A stretch of 64,000 nt of DNA from Acidimicrobiales bacterium (GTDB lineage Bacteria; Actinomycetota; Acidimicrobiia; Acidimicrobiales; SHLQ01): assembly GCA_020628865.1 (NCBI GenBank), contig JAHDEJ010000026.1, positions 1-64,000 of the forward strand. Reading direction: 5' to 3'. The notes beneath the pieces were generated by a model, which did no database searches, was not told the origin of the DNA, and worked only from the letters and a program-made list of their open reading frames with translations. Each line of letters begins with the position of its first letter. The first letter of the stretch is position 1. Positions 1 to 7,047 of the stretch are shown here, one piece after another. A program made the translations under genes and the position numbers.

Positions 1-746
1 GTGCCCATGATTGCCCAACTGACGCCGAGGTCTTCCAGCAGTTGGTAGGGCAGCTCGGGCGATGGCCGCACGATCACGTCGAACCCGTCGAGCGTGCCCC
101 GCTCGTCGACAACCAGATCCATCGCTGCGCGAAGGGTGGCCTCGGTGACTTCGATCGGGTACAGCCCGTCGTACCGAGCGGCTCGCCGCACCGGCTTGCG
201 GGCTCCGCCGCGGGACGCGAACCACATCGGGATTCGGGGCTGCTGAACCGGCCGAGGAAGCACGGTGACCTTGTCGGCCATGAAGTGCGTTCCGTGGAAG
301 TCGACTTCTTCGCCAGACCACATCTGGACCAGCAACTCGACGCCCTCGTCGAGGCGGTCGCCTCGTTCCCGTGCGTCGACGACCTCGCCGAAGGCGCTGA
401 GCTCACGAGTTGTGTCCACGCCCAGGCCGAGCCCGAGCGTGAGCCGTCCGCCCGACAGGTGATCGAGCGTGGTGCACTCACGAGCCAGCTTGATCGGCCG
501 ACGCCTGGTGATCGGCGTGACCATCGGGCCGAGGCGGACTCGCTCCGTCGCCACCGCCATGGCGGCCATGGCCACCCACGGATCGGCCGTCTCCTGCGGA
601 TCGCCCCGGCGACGAAGCACATGGTCCCAGAGAAAGACCGCGTCCCACCCGGCCTTCTCAGCGGCGACCGAGAGTTCGACGAGCGCCGACGGGTCCGCCA
701 GTTCGCCGTAGGGCGGAATGGTGAGTGCGTGTTTCATCACACCCAT
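1..746 (-). CDS. LLM-class (luciferase-like) flavin/F420 oxidoreductase, 3'-truncated by window edge
   Basis: The frame opens at ATG 746 (MGVMKHALTIPPYGEL) or at an in-frame ATG 737 and runs off the left edge without a stop, so about 248 residues are visible. The pattern is that of luciferase-like TIM-barrel oxidoreductases: 'AAEKAGWDAVFLWDH' near residue 30, 'ERVRLGPMVTP' around 70, and 'LDHLSGGRLTLGLG' near 95. Many actinobacterial members use coenzyme F420, but nothing visible proves F420 over FMN. No clear Shine-Dalgarno precedes either ATG. It is followed upstream by a small VOC gene on the same strand (47-base gap), which may be co-transcribed. The substrate is unknown. Confidence 0.85.
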   Translation of the reverse strand, partial: MGVMKHALTIPPYGELADPSALVELSVAAEKAGWDAVFLWDHVLRRRGDPQETADPWVAMAAMAVATERVRLGPMVTPITRRRPIKLARECTTLDHLSGGRLTLGLGLGVDTTRELSAFGEVVDARERGDRLDEGVELLVQMWSGEEVDFHGTHFMADKVTVLPRPVQQPRIPMWFASRGGARKPVRRAARYDGLYPIEVTEATLRAAMDLVVDERGTLDGFDVIVRPSPELPYQLLEDLGVSWAIMG

Positions 747-793
747 TGTTGCCGGTCCGCCCGAGCCACCGCCGCCCCGTTGCCCGGCACCCT

Positions 794-1213
794 TCAGCCG
801 CCGATGCAGAACTCGTTTCCCTCGGGGTCGCGCATCACGACCCAGTAGGCGTCGGGATCGTCCGGGTTCATCGTGTGTTCCGACCCTTCCGTCGCTCCGA
901 GCCTGACGAGCCGATCGATCTCCGCCCGTCGGTCAGCCGCCGGAACCTCGATGTCGAGATGCATCCGGTTCTTCGCCGCCTTCGGCTCCGCCACTCGCTG
1001 CAAATACAGCCGCGGACCCGCGCCGTCGGGGTCGCTCAGCAGTGCGAACGAGTCGGGTTCGGGGGCGGGCAGCCCACGGGATTCGAAGAACTCGACCCAG
1101 GACACAGCTCCGTCCGGCGGCGGCTCGATCTGGTAGCCGAGCGCAGCAGCCCAGAAGGAGGCCTGTGCGTCGACGCTCAGACAGTCGAAGGTGATCTGGA
1201 ACGAGCGGCCCAT
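794..1213 (-). CDS. VOC (glyoxalase/dioxygenase-fold) family protein
   Basis: A 139-residue single-domain protein of the vicinal oxygen chelate superfamily. It opens with 'ITFDCLSVDAQASFWAAALGY', has the central 'PRLYLQRV' strand and ends with the family hallmark 'DPEGNEFCIGG'. VOC proteins bind a metal or a ligand in paired beta-alpha-beta-beta-beta units. The closing Glu of 'GNEF' is kept, and His in 'NRMHLDIEV' is a plausible metal ligand. The substrate cannot be told from sequence. A TAACCT box six bases before the ATG suggests a leaderless message. Confidence 0.85.
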   Translation of the reverse strand: MGRSFQITFDCLSVDAQASFWAAALGYQIEPPPDGAVSWVEFFESRGLPAPEPDSFALLSDPDGAGPRLYLQRVAEPKAAKNRMHLDIEVPAADRRAEIDRLVRLGATEGSEHTMNPDDPDAYWVVMRDPEGNEFCIGG

Positions 1214-1219
1214 GCGCCG

Positions 1220-1225
1220 AGGTTA
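1220..1225 (-). promoter_or_regulatory. Leaderless -10 box of the VOC gene
   Basis: TAACCT read on the minus strand, exactly six bases before the ATG, with no room for a ribosome binding site. It matches the TAnnnT-N6/7-start pattern seen at 14 genes in the window. Confidence 0.5.
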
Positions 1226-1287
1226 CTTCCAGCCAGGGCGTCGTCCCGGCCCGCAGGGCCGACGACCTGGCGTGCGATCGCCCCTGG

Positions 1288-2277
1288 CTAGGACGCTGGG
1301 CTCTCCACCTTGGCGAGCCGGTCGATGACGGCGAGCGCCTGGTCCTGCCGCTCAGCGACGAGGAGGTGGTTGGCCCGGGACTCGACGAGCTGGCCCGTCA
1401 TCTTCTTGGGCTTCGAGGTGTAGGTTCCGCCGCTGCGGTACGGGCCGCCGTTGCCATGGAGGACGTCGATGTAGCGGGCGGCGCCCTTCTCGACCGGCTG
1501 GTCCATCCCGATGTACTTGCCGACGACACCCATGACGCCGAGCATCACCTTGAATGCACCGGTGACATGGCGTGCGGCGTTGGTACCGAGGTTCGCTCCG
1601 GGCGACACGGTGTGGAAGCTGACGCTTCCGGGATGACGGCGAGCCATGGCGGCCGACCACCAGGCGGAGAACGCCTTGGTGGAGGAGTACTGGCGGTTGC
1701 CGTCGTAGTCGGGCCCGCCTTCGGCTCGGGCGAAGTTGGTCATCGCTTCCTCCGGCGTGGAGCCGAACTCGGAGGGCTCGCCGCGGACGAAGTCGTACAC
1801 GCTCATCCCCATGGCCTTGGGCAGGTCGTCGTTGGCCGCCTCGGACCCGACGAGCACGACGACACCGCCGTCATTTACGAGGCCGGCGGAGAGCAGCTCG
1901 GTGGCGATGATGTGGTGGCCGACGAGCGAGGAAGCGAAGGCCATTTCGATGCCGTCGCTGGTGCGGTGGAGATCGTTGGGGACCATGCCCGCGTTGAGCA
2001 GTACAGAGTCGAAGCCGGCGCCACGGGAGACGAGCTCGGCGGCCGCCGCCTCCGACGAGGCGATCTCGGCGACGTCGACGACGAGCGTGGAGAACGGATC
2101 CACGCCCGTGAGTGCGGCCAGTTCCGCCTTGGCCGCGTCGGCCTTCTCCTGGGTGCGACACGCGAGGACGATCGACCCGTAGCCGAGCTCGGCGAGCTGG
2201 CGGGCGGCCTCGAATCCCAGACCGGAGTTGGCCCCGGTCACCAGTGCGGTGCGGTTGTGAAAATCGGTCGTCGCCAT
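1288..2277 (-). CDS. Short-chain dehydrogenase/reductase (SDR)
   Basis: A 329-residue NAD(P)-dependent oxidoreductase. The N-terminus has the Rossmann motif 'TALVTGANSGLGFEAARQL' (TGxxxGxG, residues about 9-20), then 'LLNAGM' (the NAG-type motif), and the active-site block has 'YSSTKAFSAWW' (YxxxK). The C-terminal region is longer than in a classical 250-residue SDR and resembles the retinol-dehydrogenase/WW-oxidoreductase-like group. The start at MATTDFHN is chosen because GGGAG lies about seven bases upstream; an in-frame extension would run into the regulatory gap. It is divergent from a TetR regulator and shares its operator region, so it is the likely target of that repressor. The substrate is unknown. 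Confidence 0.9.
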   Translation of the reverse strand: MATTDFHNRTALVTGANSGLGFEAARQLAELGYGSIVLACRTQEKADAAKAELAALTGVDPFSTLVVDVAEIASSEAAAAELVSRGAGFDSVLLNAGMVPNDLHRTSDGIEMAFASSLVGHHIIATELLSAGLVNDGGVVVLVGSEAANDDLPKAMGMSVYDFVRGEPSEFGSTPEEAMTNFARAEGGPDYDGNRQYSSTKAFSAWWSAAMARRHPGSVSFHTVSPGANLGTNAARHVTGAFKVMLGVMGVVGKYIGMDQPVEKGAARYIDVLHGNGGPYRSGGTYTSKPKKMTGQLVESRANHLLVAERQDQALAVIDRLAKVESPAS

Positions 2278-2336
2278 GACGGTGCTCCCTTTTTGGAATG
2301 TGCGGTCCGGAAGAAACTGTAGCGCATGAATCCGAC

Positions 2337-2358
2337 TTCCGGAACAAAAGTTCCAGAA
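2337..2358. promoter_or_regulatory. Inverted-repeat operator between SDR and TetR genes
   Basis: TTCCGGAAC-AAAA-GTTCCAGAA: nine-base arms with one mismatch around a four-base spacer, in the 109-base divergent gap. Size and symmetry fit a TetR-dimer site. Its right half overlaps the putative -35 region of the TetR gene, so binding could repress both genes. Confidence 0.6.
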
Positions 2359-2373
2359 ATCCTCGAGCTGCGT

Positions 2374-2379
2374 TACCAT
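2374..2379 (+). promoter_or_regulatory. Leaderless -10 box of the TetR gene
   Basis: TACCAT, seven bases before the ATG. TTCCAG, 17 bases further upstream and inside the inverted repeat, could be a weak -35. Confidence 0.5.
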
Positions 2380-2386
2380 TGGGCTC

Positions 2387-2995
2387 ATGACGACCACCGA
2401 GCCCGCCTCCCCTCTTGGGCGACCGAGGGAGTTCGACACCGACGCGGTGCTGGACGTCGTCGTCGACCTCTTCTGGGAAAAGGGCTACGGAGCGACGTCC
2501 GTCGGCGACATCGTCGACCGGACCGGGCTAAGCAAGTCGAGCATCTACGGCGCCTTTGGGTCCAAGGATGCGTTGTACGAGAAGGCGCTCGACCGCTACC
2601 TCGTCGGCCACCGCAAAGCGCTCGAGGAGCGCCTGATCAACGGCTCCCGCGGACTCGACGACGTCGATCAGTTCTTCGACGGCGTCGAGGATCAGGTCCG
2701 GCACAGCCAAACCCGAGGCTGCCTCGCCGTCAACACGGCCACCGAACTGCGGACCTCAGAGCCCGTGCTCGTTCAGCTGGGCGCTCGCCACCGGGCCGCA
2801 ATGCGAGAGGCGTTCGCAGCCGCACTGACCCGGGCCGCGGATCTCGGCGAGATCGAGTCGGACCGCGTCGACGACCTGGCGAACAACCTCGTCACCACAG
2901 CGCTCGGCTTCGGTGTAATGGTCGGCGGCGGAGCGAGCCCCTCGGAAGTCCGGGCGCACCTCGCATCGGTCCGGGCGTCGCTTCGCAATCCCTAA
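2387..2995 (+). CDS. TetR/AcrR-family transcriptional regulator
   Basis: A 202-residue TetR-family repressor. After a short basic tail with 'GRPREFD', the N-terminal helix-turn-helix covers about residues 14-60: 'LDVVVDLFWEKGYGATSVGDIVDRTGLSKSSIYGAFGSKDALYEKAL' in overview, with 'TGLSKSSIYGAFGSK' as the recognition part. The C-terminal half is an all-helical ligand-binding domain with 'RGCLAVNTATEL', as in regulators controlling adjacent oxidoreductases. The gene is divergent from the SDR with a palindromic operator in between, which is the usual autoregulated arrangement. The message is likely leaderless. The ligand is unknown. Confidence 0.92.
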   Translation: MTTTEPASPLGRPREFDTDAVLDVVVDLFWEKGYGATSVGDIVDRTGLSKSSIYGAFGSKDALYEKALDRYLVGHRKALEERLINGSRGLDDVDQFFDGVEDQVRHSQTRGCLAVNTATELRTSEPVLVQLGARHRAAMREAFAAALTRAADLGEIESDRVDDLANNLVTTALGFGVMVGGGASPSEVRAHLASVRASLRNP

Positions 2996-3102
2996 CCCAA
3001 CCGAGGTTTCAAGCGGGTGGATTCGGGGCCGATCTCACCCCGATTTCCTGTCACACTCCCGCAGTAATTTTGGGTGTCCTTCCAACGTCGTGAGGACCCC
3101 AA

Positions 3103-4281
3103 ATGCACCACTGCACCGTCGACGAGATCGCTGCCCTCGGCACCGAGATCAACCGCAACCAGTACCGGATCGTGCGGCTGGCTGCGCGCTATGACCAGGA
3201 GCTCGATTGGCATCGCCAGGGCTTCAGCACGCCGGGTTTGGCCATCGCCCAGGCGCTCGACATCCACACGTCGACTGCCCGGGAGTGGATCCGGGTCGGG
3301 CATGCGCTCGATCACCTCCCACAAATCCACCGTGCCTTCCGACAGAACGAGCTCTCCTACGCCAAGACCCGCATCCTCACGCGGTGGGCCGAGCCCGACA
3401 CCGAAGACGAACTGCTCGAGATCGCGCACGAGCGCAGCGCGAACCGCCTGACGGCAGCGGTGGCCAAACACCTTGCCAAGGACGAGGACGAGGAGCAGCG
3501 TGATCAGCGCCAACACGACGAGCGCAGTGTGACCGTCCACACCGACGGCGACGGCATGGTGATCATCCGAGCTGTGCTTCCGCCGCACATCGGCAAGGTG
3601 GTCGCCGCTGCGCTCACGTCCGTGATGCAACAGGTGGCCGCCACTCCCCTCGATCCACCGATGGCGGAGACGGTAGGCGATGAACCCGACGTCCCGGGTG
3701 CGTCCGCGGACGCACCTCGGCTACGCCCGGTAGCCGAAGCAAACACACAACGCGGTCGAAATGCGTCCGCGGACGCACCGACCGAGTCGATGCGGCAACG
3801 GCTGCGGTCGCTGCAACGCTGGCAACCAACCGACGAAGAAACCCGCATCCCCTCGATGGCACAGCAGCGGGCCGACGCTTTCGCACTGTTGTTCCTCGAC
3901 GCAGGCGTGGAGATCACCACGGAAGTCGTCATTCACGTGAGAGGCGACGGCACCACGTTCGACGACGGCACGCCGGTAACGAACAACGCCGTCTGCCCAC
4001 GGCTCGACGAGTCGTTCATCCGCATGCTGATCCACGATTCGAACCGACGACCCATCGATGCCACGAACCGGCGCCGCCACCCGACGGCCCGTCAGAAACG
4101 GGTCGTGCTCGAAGCCCACAACCACGAGTGCGTGGACTGCCAGAGCACCGAGCTCCTCGAACTCGACCACAACCCGCCCTTCGACGAAACGCACCACACC
4201 GTCACCACCGAACTCGAACCCCGCTGCGCCCCGTGTCATCGCGCCCGCCACGCCAAGGACGACTTGGCCGCGGCCGCGTGA
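3103..4281 (+). CDS. 13E12/DUF222-type HNH endonuclease-like protein
   Basis: A 392-residue protein of the actinobacterial 13E12-repeat group: an N-terminal alpha-helical DUF222-like region (about 1-130), a low-complexity middle, and a C-terminal HNH nuclease domain (about 325-380). The HNH part shows 'CVDCQSTELLELDHNPP' followed by 'CAPCHRARH', giving two CxxC zinc ligand pairs, the DH of the beta-beta-alpha-metal fold and the terminal His. A good GAGGA Shine-Dalgarno precedes the ATG. The middle region contains two in-frame copies of a GC-rich palindrome, each encoding the same ASADA peptide. Such genes are multicopy in many actinobacterial genomes and may be mobile or domesticated homing-type nucleases; their biological role is not established. 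Confidence 0.88.
   Translation: MHHCTVDEIAALGTEINRNQYRIVRLAARYDQELDWHRQGFSTPGLAIAQALDIHTSTAREWIRVGHALDHLPQIHRAFRQNELSYAKTRILTRWAEPDTEDELLEIAHERSANRLTAAVAKHLAKDEDEEQRDQRQHDERSVTVHTDGDGMVIIRAVLPPHIGKVVAAALTSVMQQVAATPLDPPMAETVGDEPDVPGASADAPRLRPVAEANTQRGRNASADAPTESMRQRLRSLQRWQPTDEETRIPSMAQQRADAFALLFLDAGVEITTEVVIHVRGDGTTFDDGTPVTNNAVCPRLDESFIRMLIHDSNRRPIDATNRRRHPTARQKRVVLEAHNHECVDCQSTELLELDHNPPFDETHHTVTTELEPRCAPCHRARHAKDDLAAAA
3697..3716. repeat. Perfect 20-bp palindrome inside the HNH gene (copy 1)
   Basis: A perfect palindrome centred on CCGCGG, with the core TGCGTCCGCGGACGCA shared with copy 2. It is read as Ala-Ser-Ala-Asp-Ala in the gene's frame. Confidence 0.8.
3762..3777. repeat. Perfect 16-bp palindrome inside the HNH gene (copy 2)
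   Basis: The identical 16-base core lies 63 bases downstream of the first copy (a multiple of three), so it is again read as ASADA. Flanks differ, so the palindrome itself is what is conserved. Confidence 0.8.
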
Positions 4282-4551
4282 ATGGCAAAACTGGTGGTCT
4301 CTATCGGTGTAGTACTTGGATCATGGGAATCTCGTACGAGTCCGTTGGCGACGCCGAGCTCCGAGTGTGTGCATCGGAGGACGACAGAGAAGACCGAGGC
4401 AAGGCGAGCTCTGGTGGACGCGACCTATCAACTGCTGACGCGGTTCTTCCGCATGGGTCTGCTCGCTGAGGCAGATCTTCGAGCGAACTGCGCCCGCATC
4501 GGCACGAGCGTCGACCCGGCCGATCTCGATCGCTCGCAACGGTGCGACTGA
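4282..4551 (+). CDS. Doubtful small open frame after the HNH gene
   Basis: An 89-codon frame starts directly after the HNH stop codon. The first 40 residues look random, while the last 50 ('RRALVDATYQLLTRFFRMGLLAEADLRANC' in part) look like a helical protein. No ribosome binding site is evident and I recognise no family. A second frame with ATG 4323 overlaps it. It could be a short unannotated gene, a remnant, or non-coding. The 290 bases between the HNH gene and the zinc-ribbon gene hold nothing better. Confidence 0.2.
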   Translation: MAKLVVSIGVVLGSWESRTSPLATPSSECVHRRTTEKTEARRALVDATYQLLTRFFRMGLLAEADLRANCARIGTSVDPADLDRSQRCD

Positions 4552-4572
4552 CCCAGCGCTGCCGATCGAGAA

Positions 4573-4893
4573 TCACTGTCCAGCCGACAACAGCGACCGC
4601 AGACTTCGCCTCGCCGACCGTAGCTGTAGGGTCCTCTCGGCCGACTCGGGCACGGCCTCCCATGCAGCAATTCGGCGCTCCAGCTCGTCGATCCGGTCGG
4701 AGCGAGTCTTGTCGAGTGACTGAGCGAGGTGTGTCCACGCTTTCTTGTCATGCCGTGCCGGGACTCTGCTGGCATCACCGATGTCCTCGCAATGACGGCC
4801 GCACTCTGAACAGCGCACGTCCTCATCAGTATGAGGAAAGCGACGAACTGCGCGTCGACACCCGACGCATATCCAGTTGTGCGAGAGCGACAT
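4573..4893 (-). CDS. Small zinc-ribbon protein of unknown function
   Basis: A 106-residue protein with an N-terminal four-cysteine zinc ribbon: C9-x2-C12 ('CVGC') and C28-x2-C31 ('CSEC', followed by a further Cys35), then a charged helical C-terminus rich in Arg and Glu that may form a coiled coil. It follows the acyl-CoA dehydrogenase gene on the same strand by 16 bases, with GAGG five bases before the ATG, so it is probably co-transcribed. Zinc-ribbon proteins of this size can be nucleic-acid or protein adaptors. I do not recognise a named family. Confidence 0.65.
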   Translation of the reverse strand: MSLSHNWICVGCRRAVRRFPHTDEDVRCSECGRHCEDIGDASRVPARHDKKAWTHLAQSLDKTRSDRIDELERRIAAWEAVPESAERTLQLRSARRSLRSLLSAGQ

Positions 4894-4909
4894 CAGCCTC
4901 GTCGCAGGG

Positions 4910-6136
4910 CTACTCGATGCGCATGCCGGAGATGGCCCGGCTGATCACGAGCTGCTGGATCTGCTCGGTGCCTTCGAAGATGTCGTGGATCTTGGCGTCG
5001 CGGTGGAACCGCTCCACCGGGTACTCGCGGACGTAGCCGTAGCCGCCGAGGATCTGGATGGCTCGTTCGGTCACCCAGGTGGCGGTGCGGCCGGCCTTGA
5101 GCTTGGCCATCGAACCCTCGGCGTTCTTGAACTCGCCGTTGCGGGCGAGCCAGGCAGCGCGATGGACGAGCATGCGGGACGCATCGATCTCGGTGAGCAT
5201 GTCGGCGAGCATGAAGGCGATCGACTGGTTCTGGATGATCGGTCGACCGAACTGCACGCGCTCCTTGGCGTACTCGAGTGCGTACTCGTAGGCGGCCCGG
5301 GCGATGCCCACGGCCTGCGCACCGACGGCGGGGCGGGTGCTCTCGAACGTCTTCATCGCGCTGTTGCTGACGGCGCCGCCGCCACCTTCGCGGAGTCGAG
5401 CGTGCTTCTCGTCCATGCGCTCCTTGCCGCCGAGCAGGAAGGAACCGGGGACCTTCACGTCCTCCAGCACGACCTCGGCCGTGTGGCTGGCGCGGATGCC
5501 GTGCTTCTTGAACTTCTGACCCTGGCGGAGCGTGCCATCGAGCTTCGCTTCGACGGGAACGATGAAGCTGGCGTGGCCCTTGGTGCCGAGTCCGGGGTCG
5601 ACCACGGCGACGACCACGTGCACGTCGGCGATGCCGCCGTTCGTGATCCACGTCTTGGTTCCATTGAGCGTCCACTCGTCCTTGGCCTCGTCGTACGTGG
5701 CCTTGGTGCGGATCGCCGACACGTCGGAGCCGGCATCGGGCTCTGAGGAGCAGAAGGCGCCGAGCTTGATGTCGTCGGCGGTGCCGTACATCTGCGGCAC
5801 CCACTCCATGACCTGCTCGGGCGTTCCCGCCGCAGCAACGCCGGCAGCGGCGAGGCCGGTTCCCATGAGGGACATGGCGATTCCGGCGTCACCCCAATAG
5901 AGCTCCTCGAGCATGAGCATCGACGAAAGACCGGTCGGGTCGTTCATCATGACCTCGGCCATCATCTCCCAGCTGTAGAGACCGATCTTCGCGGCCTCTT
6001 CGATGATCGGCCACGGGGTCTCTTCCTTCTCGTCCCATTCCTCGCCGGCGGGACGCATGACGTCTCGGGCGAATCCGTGGACCCAGTCACGCAGCTGGAT
6101 CTGATCGTCGTTGAGTTTGAGAGAAAACTCGGCCAT
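4910..6136 (-). CDS. Acyl-CoA dehydrogenase
   Basis: A 408-residue FAD flavoprotein of the acyl-CoA dehydrogenase family, catalysing alpha,beta-dehydrogenation of an acyl thioester. It shows 'CSSEPDAGSDVSAI' (flavin/substrate signature near 150-165), 'WITNGG' , 'KKHGIRASHTAEVVLEDVKVP', 'RVQFGRPI', and a C-terminal 'GGYGYVREYPVERFHRDAKI' followed by 'FEGTEQIQ', whose Glu is the usual catalytic base. The start MAEFSLKL is supported by GAGGAG nine bases upstream. Two TTACC-N4-RGTAA palindromes lie 47-99 bases upstream, implying repressor control. A small zinc-ribbon gene follows. Chain-length specificity cannot be read. Confidence 0.93.
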   Translation of the reverse strand: MAEFSLKLNDDQIQLRDWVHGFARDVMRPAGEEWDEKEETPWPIIEEAAKIGLYSWEMMAEVMMNDPTGLSSMLMLEELYWGDAGIAMSLMGTGLAAAGVAAAGTPEQVMEWVPQMYGTADDIKLGAFCSSEPDAGSDVSAIRTKATYDEAKDEWTLNGTKTWITNGGIADVHVVVAVVDPGLGTKGHASFIVPVEAKLDGTLRQGQKFKKHGIRASHTAEVVLEDVKVPGSFLLGGKERMDEKHARLREGGGGAVSNSAMKTFESTRPAVGAQAVGIARAAYEYALEYAKERVQFGRPIIQNQSIAFMLADMLTEIDASRMLVHRAAWLARNGEFKNAEGSMAKLKAGRTATWVTERAIQILGGYGYVREYPVERFHRDAKIHDIFEGTEQIQQLVISRAISGMRIE

Positions 6137-6182
6137 GGGGAGATACTCCTCGTTCGGGGGAAGCATGCACGATTTGAGCGAA

Positions 6183-6200
6183 GGTTACCGGCGGGTAACC
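6183..6200. promoter_or_regulatory. Operator-like palindrome 1 (GGTTACC-N4-GGTAACC)
   Basis: A perfect seven-base inverted repeat with a GGCG spacer, 47 bases upstream of the acyl-CoA dehydrogenase ATG. It shares the pattern TTACC-N4-RGTAA with the second palindrome, as expected for two sites of one dimeric regulator (TetR/FadR-like by size). Confidence 0.6.
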
Positions 6201-6219
6201 GGCGCCTGACGAACATCAA

Positions 6220-6235
6220 GTTACCCGTGAGTAAC
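6220..6235. promoter_or_regulatory. Operator-like palindrome 2 (GTTACCCGTGAGTAAC)
   Basis: An imperfect copy of the first palindrome, 36 bases away centre to centre, keeping TTACC and AGTAA with a four-base spacer. It lies nearer to the divergent AA_synth operon and could co-regulate both transcripts. Confidence 0.55.
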
Positions 6236-6444
6236 ACAAACGTACAACCTTCCGATCGGCAAAGGCAGACGCAACCTGAACAGAACCCCTCAACCCGTAA
6301 CACAGCGTCGTGCCTGTCAGAAGCGCCCCAAGCGTGGACCACCAGGCACCGCCCCCGTTGACGCTGCTTCTCCGGGTCCCCTACCGTCGCCCTGTCCGAT
6401 GACGCTCGGCAACGACGCCGACGAGGGGGACAACGGGGGAACCG

Positions 6445-7047
6445 ATGCTCGAAGTCCGCAAGATCGTCACCACCACCGACGAGACCCACATCGAAGGTGG
6501 CAAGGCGGCCGAGACCCCGCTGCGCCTCCACGGCGTGGCTGCCGTGCTGCGCAACCCGTGGGCCGGCCAGGGCTTCGTTGATGACCTCCAACCGGTCATC
6601 TTCGCCATCGCCCCCGAGCTCGGCGAGCTACTCGTCCCCCGCCTGCTCGCCATGGCCGGGGGCGGCGACAACATTGAGGCGTACGGCAAATCCGCCGTCG
6701 TCGGTGTGAACGGCGAGATCGAACACGGATCCGGACTCACGCACACCCTGCGGTTCGGCAACATCTTCCGCAACGCCGTGGGCGGAACCTCCTACCTGTC
6801 GTTCACGAACACCCGGGGCGGCGCGGGTGCCGCAATCCAGATCCCGATGATGCACAAGCACGACGCCGGGTTCCGCTCCCACTACCTCACGCTCGACATG
6901 ACCATCGCCGATGCCCCAGGGCCCGACGAGATGATCATCGCCATCGGCGGCGCCGAGGGCGGCCGCCCCCACCACCGGATCGGCAATCGGTACTCGGACA
7001 TGGAAGCCATGGGCATCACCCAGGAAGAACAGGAAGGTCGAGCATGA
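6445..7047 (+). CDS. Amino acid synthesis (AA_synth, DUF1185) family protein
   Basis: A 200-residue protein of the AA_synth family (PF06684). Typical features are 'VRKIVTTTDETHIEGG' at the start, 'AAVLRNPWAGQGFVDDL' near 35-50, 'YGKSAVVGVNGEIEHGSGLTH' near 90-110 and 'GGAEGGRPHHRIGNRYSD' near the C-terminus. Despite the family name its reaction is not established. It is the first gene of a tight operon: its stop overlaps the start of the aldehyde dehydrogenase (ATGA), and an acyl-CoA dehydrogenase follows. That context suggests a catabolic step on an acid or aldehyde rather than amino acid synthesis. Confidence 0.88.
   Translation: MLEVRKIVTTTDETHIEGGKAAETPLRLHGVAAVLRNPWAGQGFVDDLQPVIFAIAPELGELLVPRLLAMAGGGDNIEAYGKSAVVGVNGEIEHGSGLTHTLRFGNIFRNAVGGTSYLSFTNTRGGAGAAIQIPMMHKHDAGFRSHYLTLDMTIADAPGPDEMIIAIGGAEGGRPHHRIGNRYSDMEAMGITQEEQEGRA

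Larger units (their letters stand above)
6137..6444. other. 308-base divergent intergenic region
   Basis: The only gap over 300 bases in the window. The left part carries two related palindromes beside the acyl-CoA dehydrogenase start. The right part ends in a GGGGGAA ribosome binding site for the AA_synth gene. No coding frame of quality was seen in it. Confidence 0.6.
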
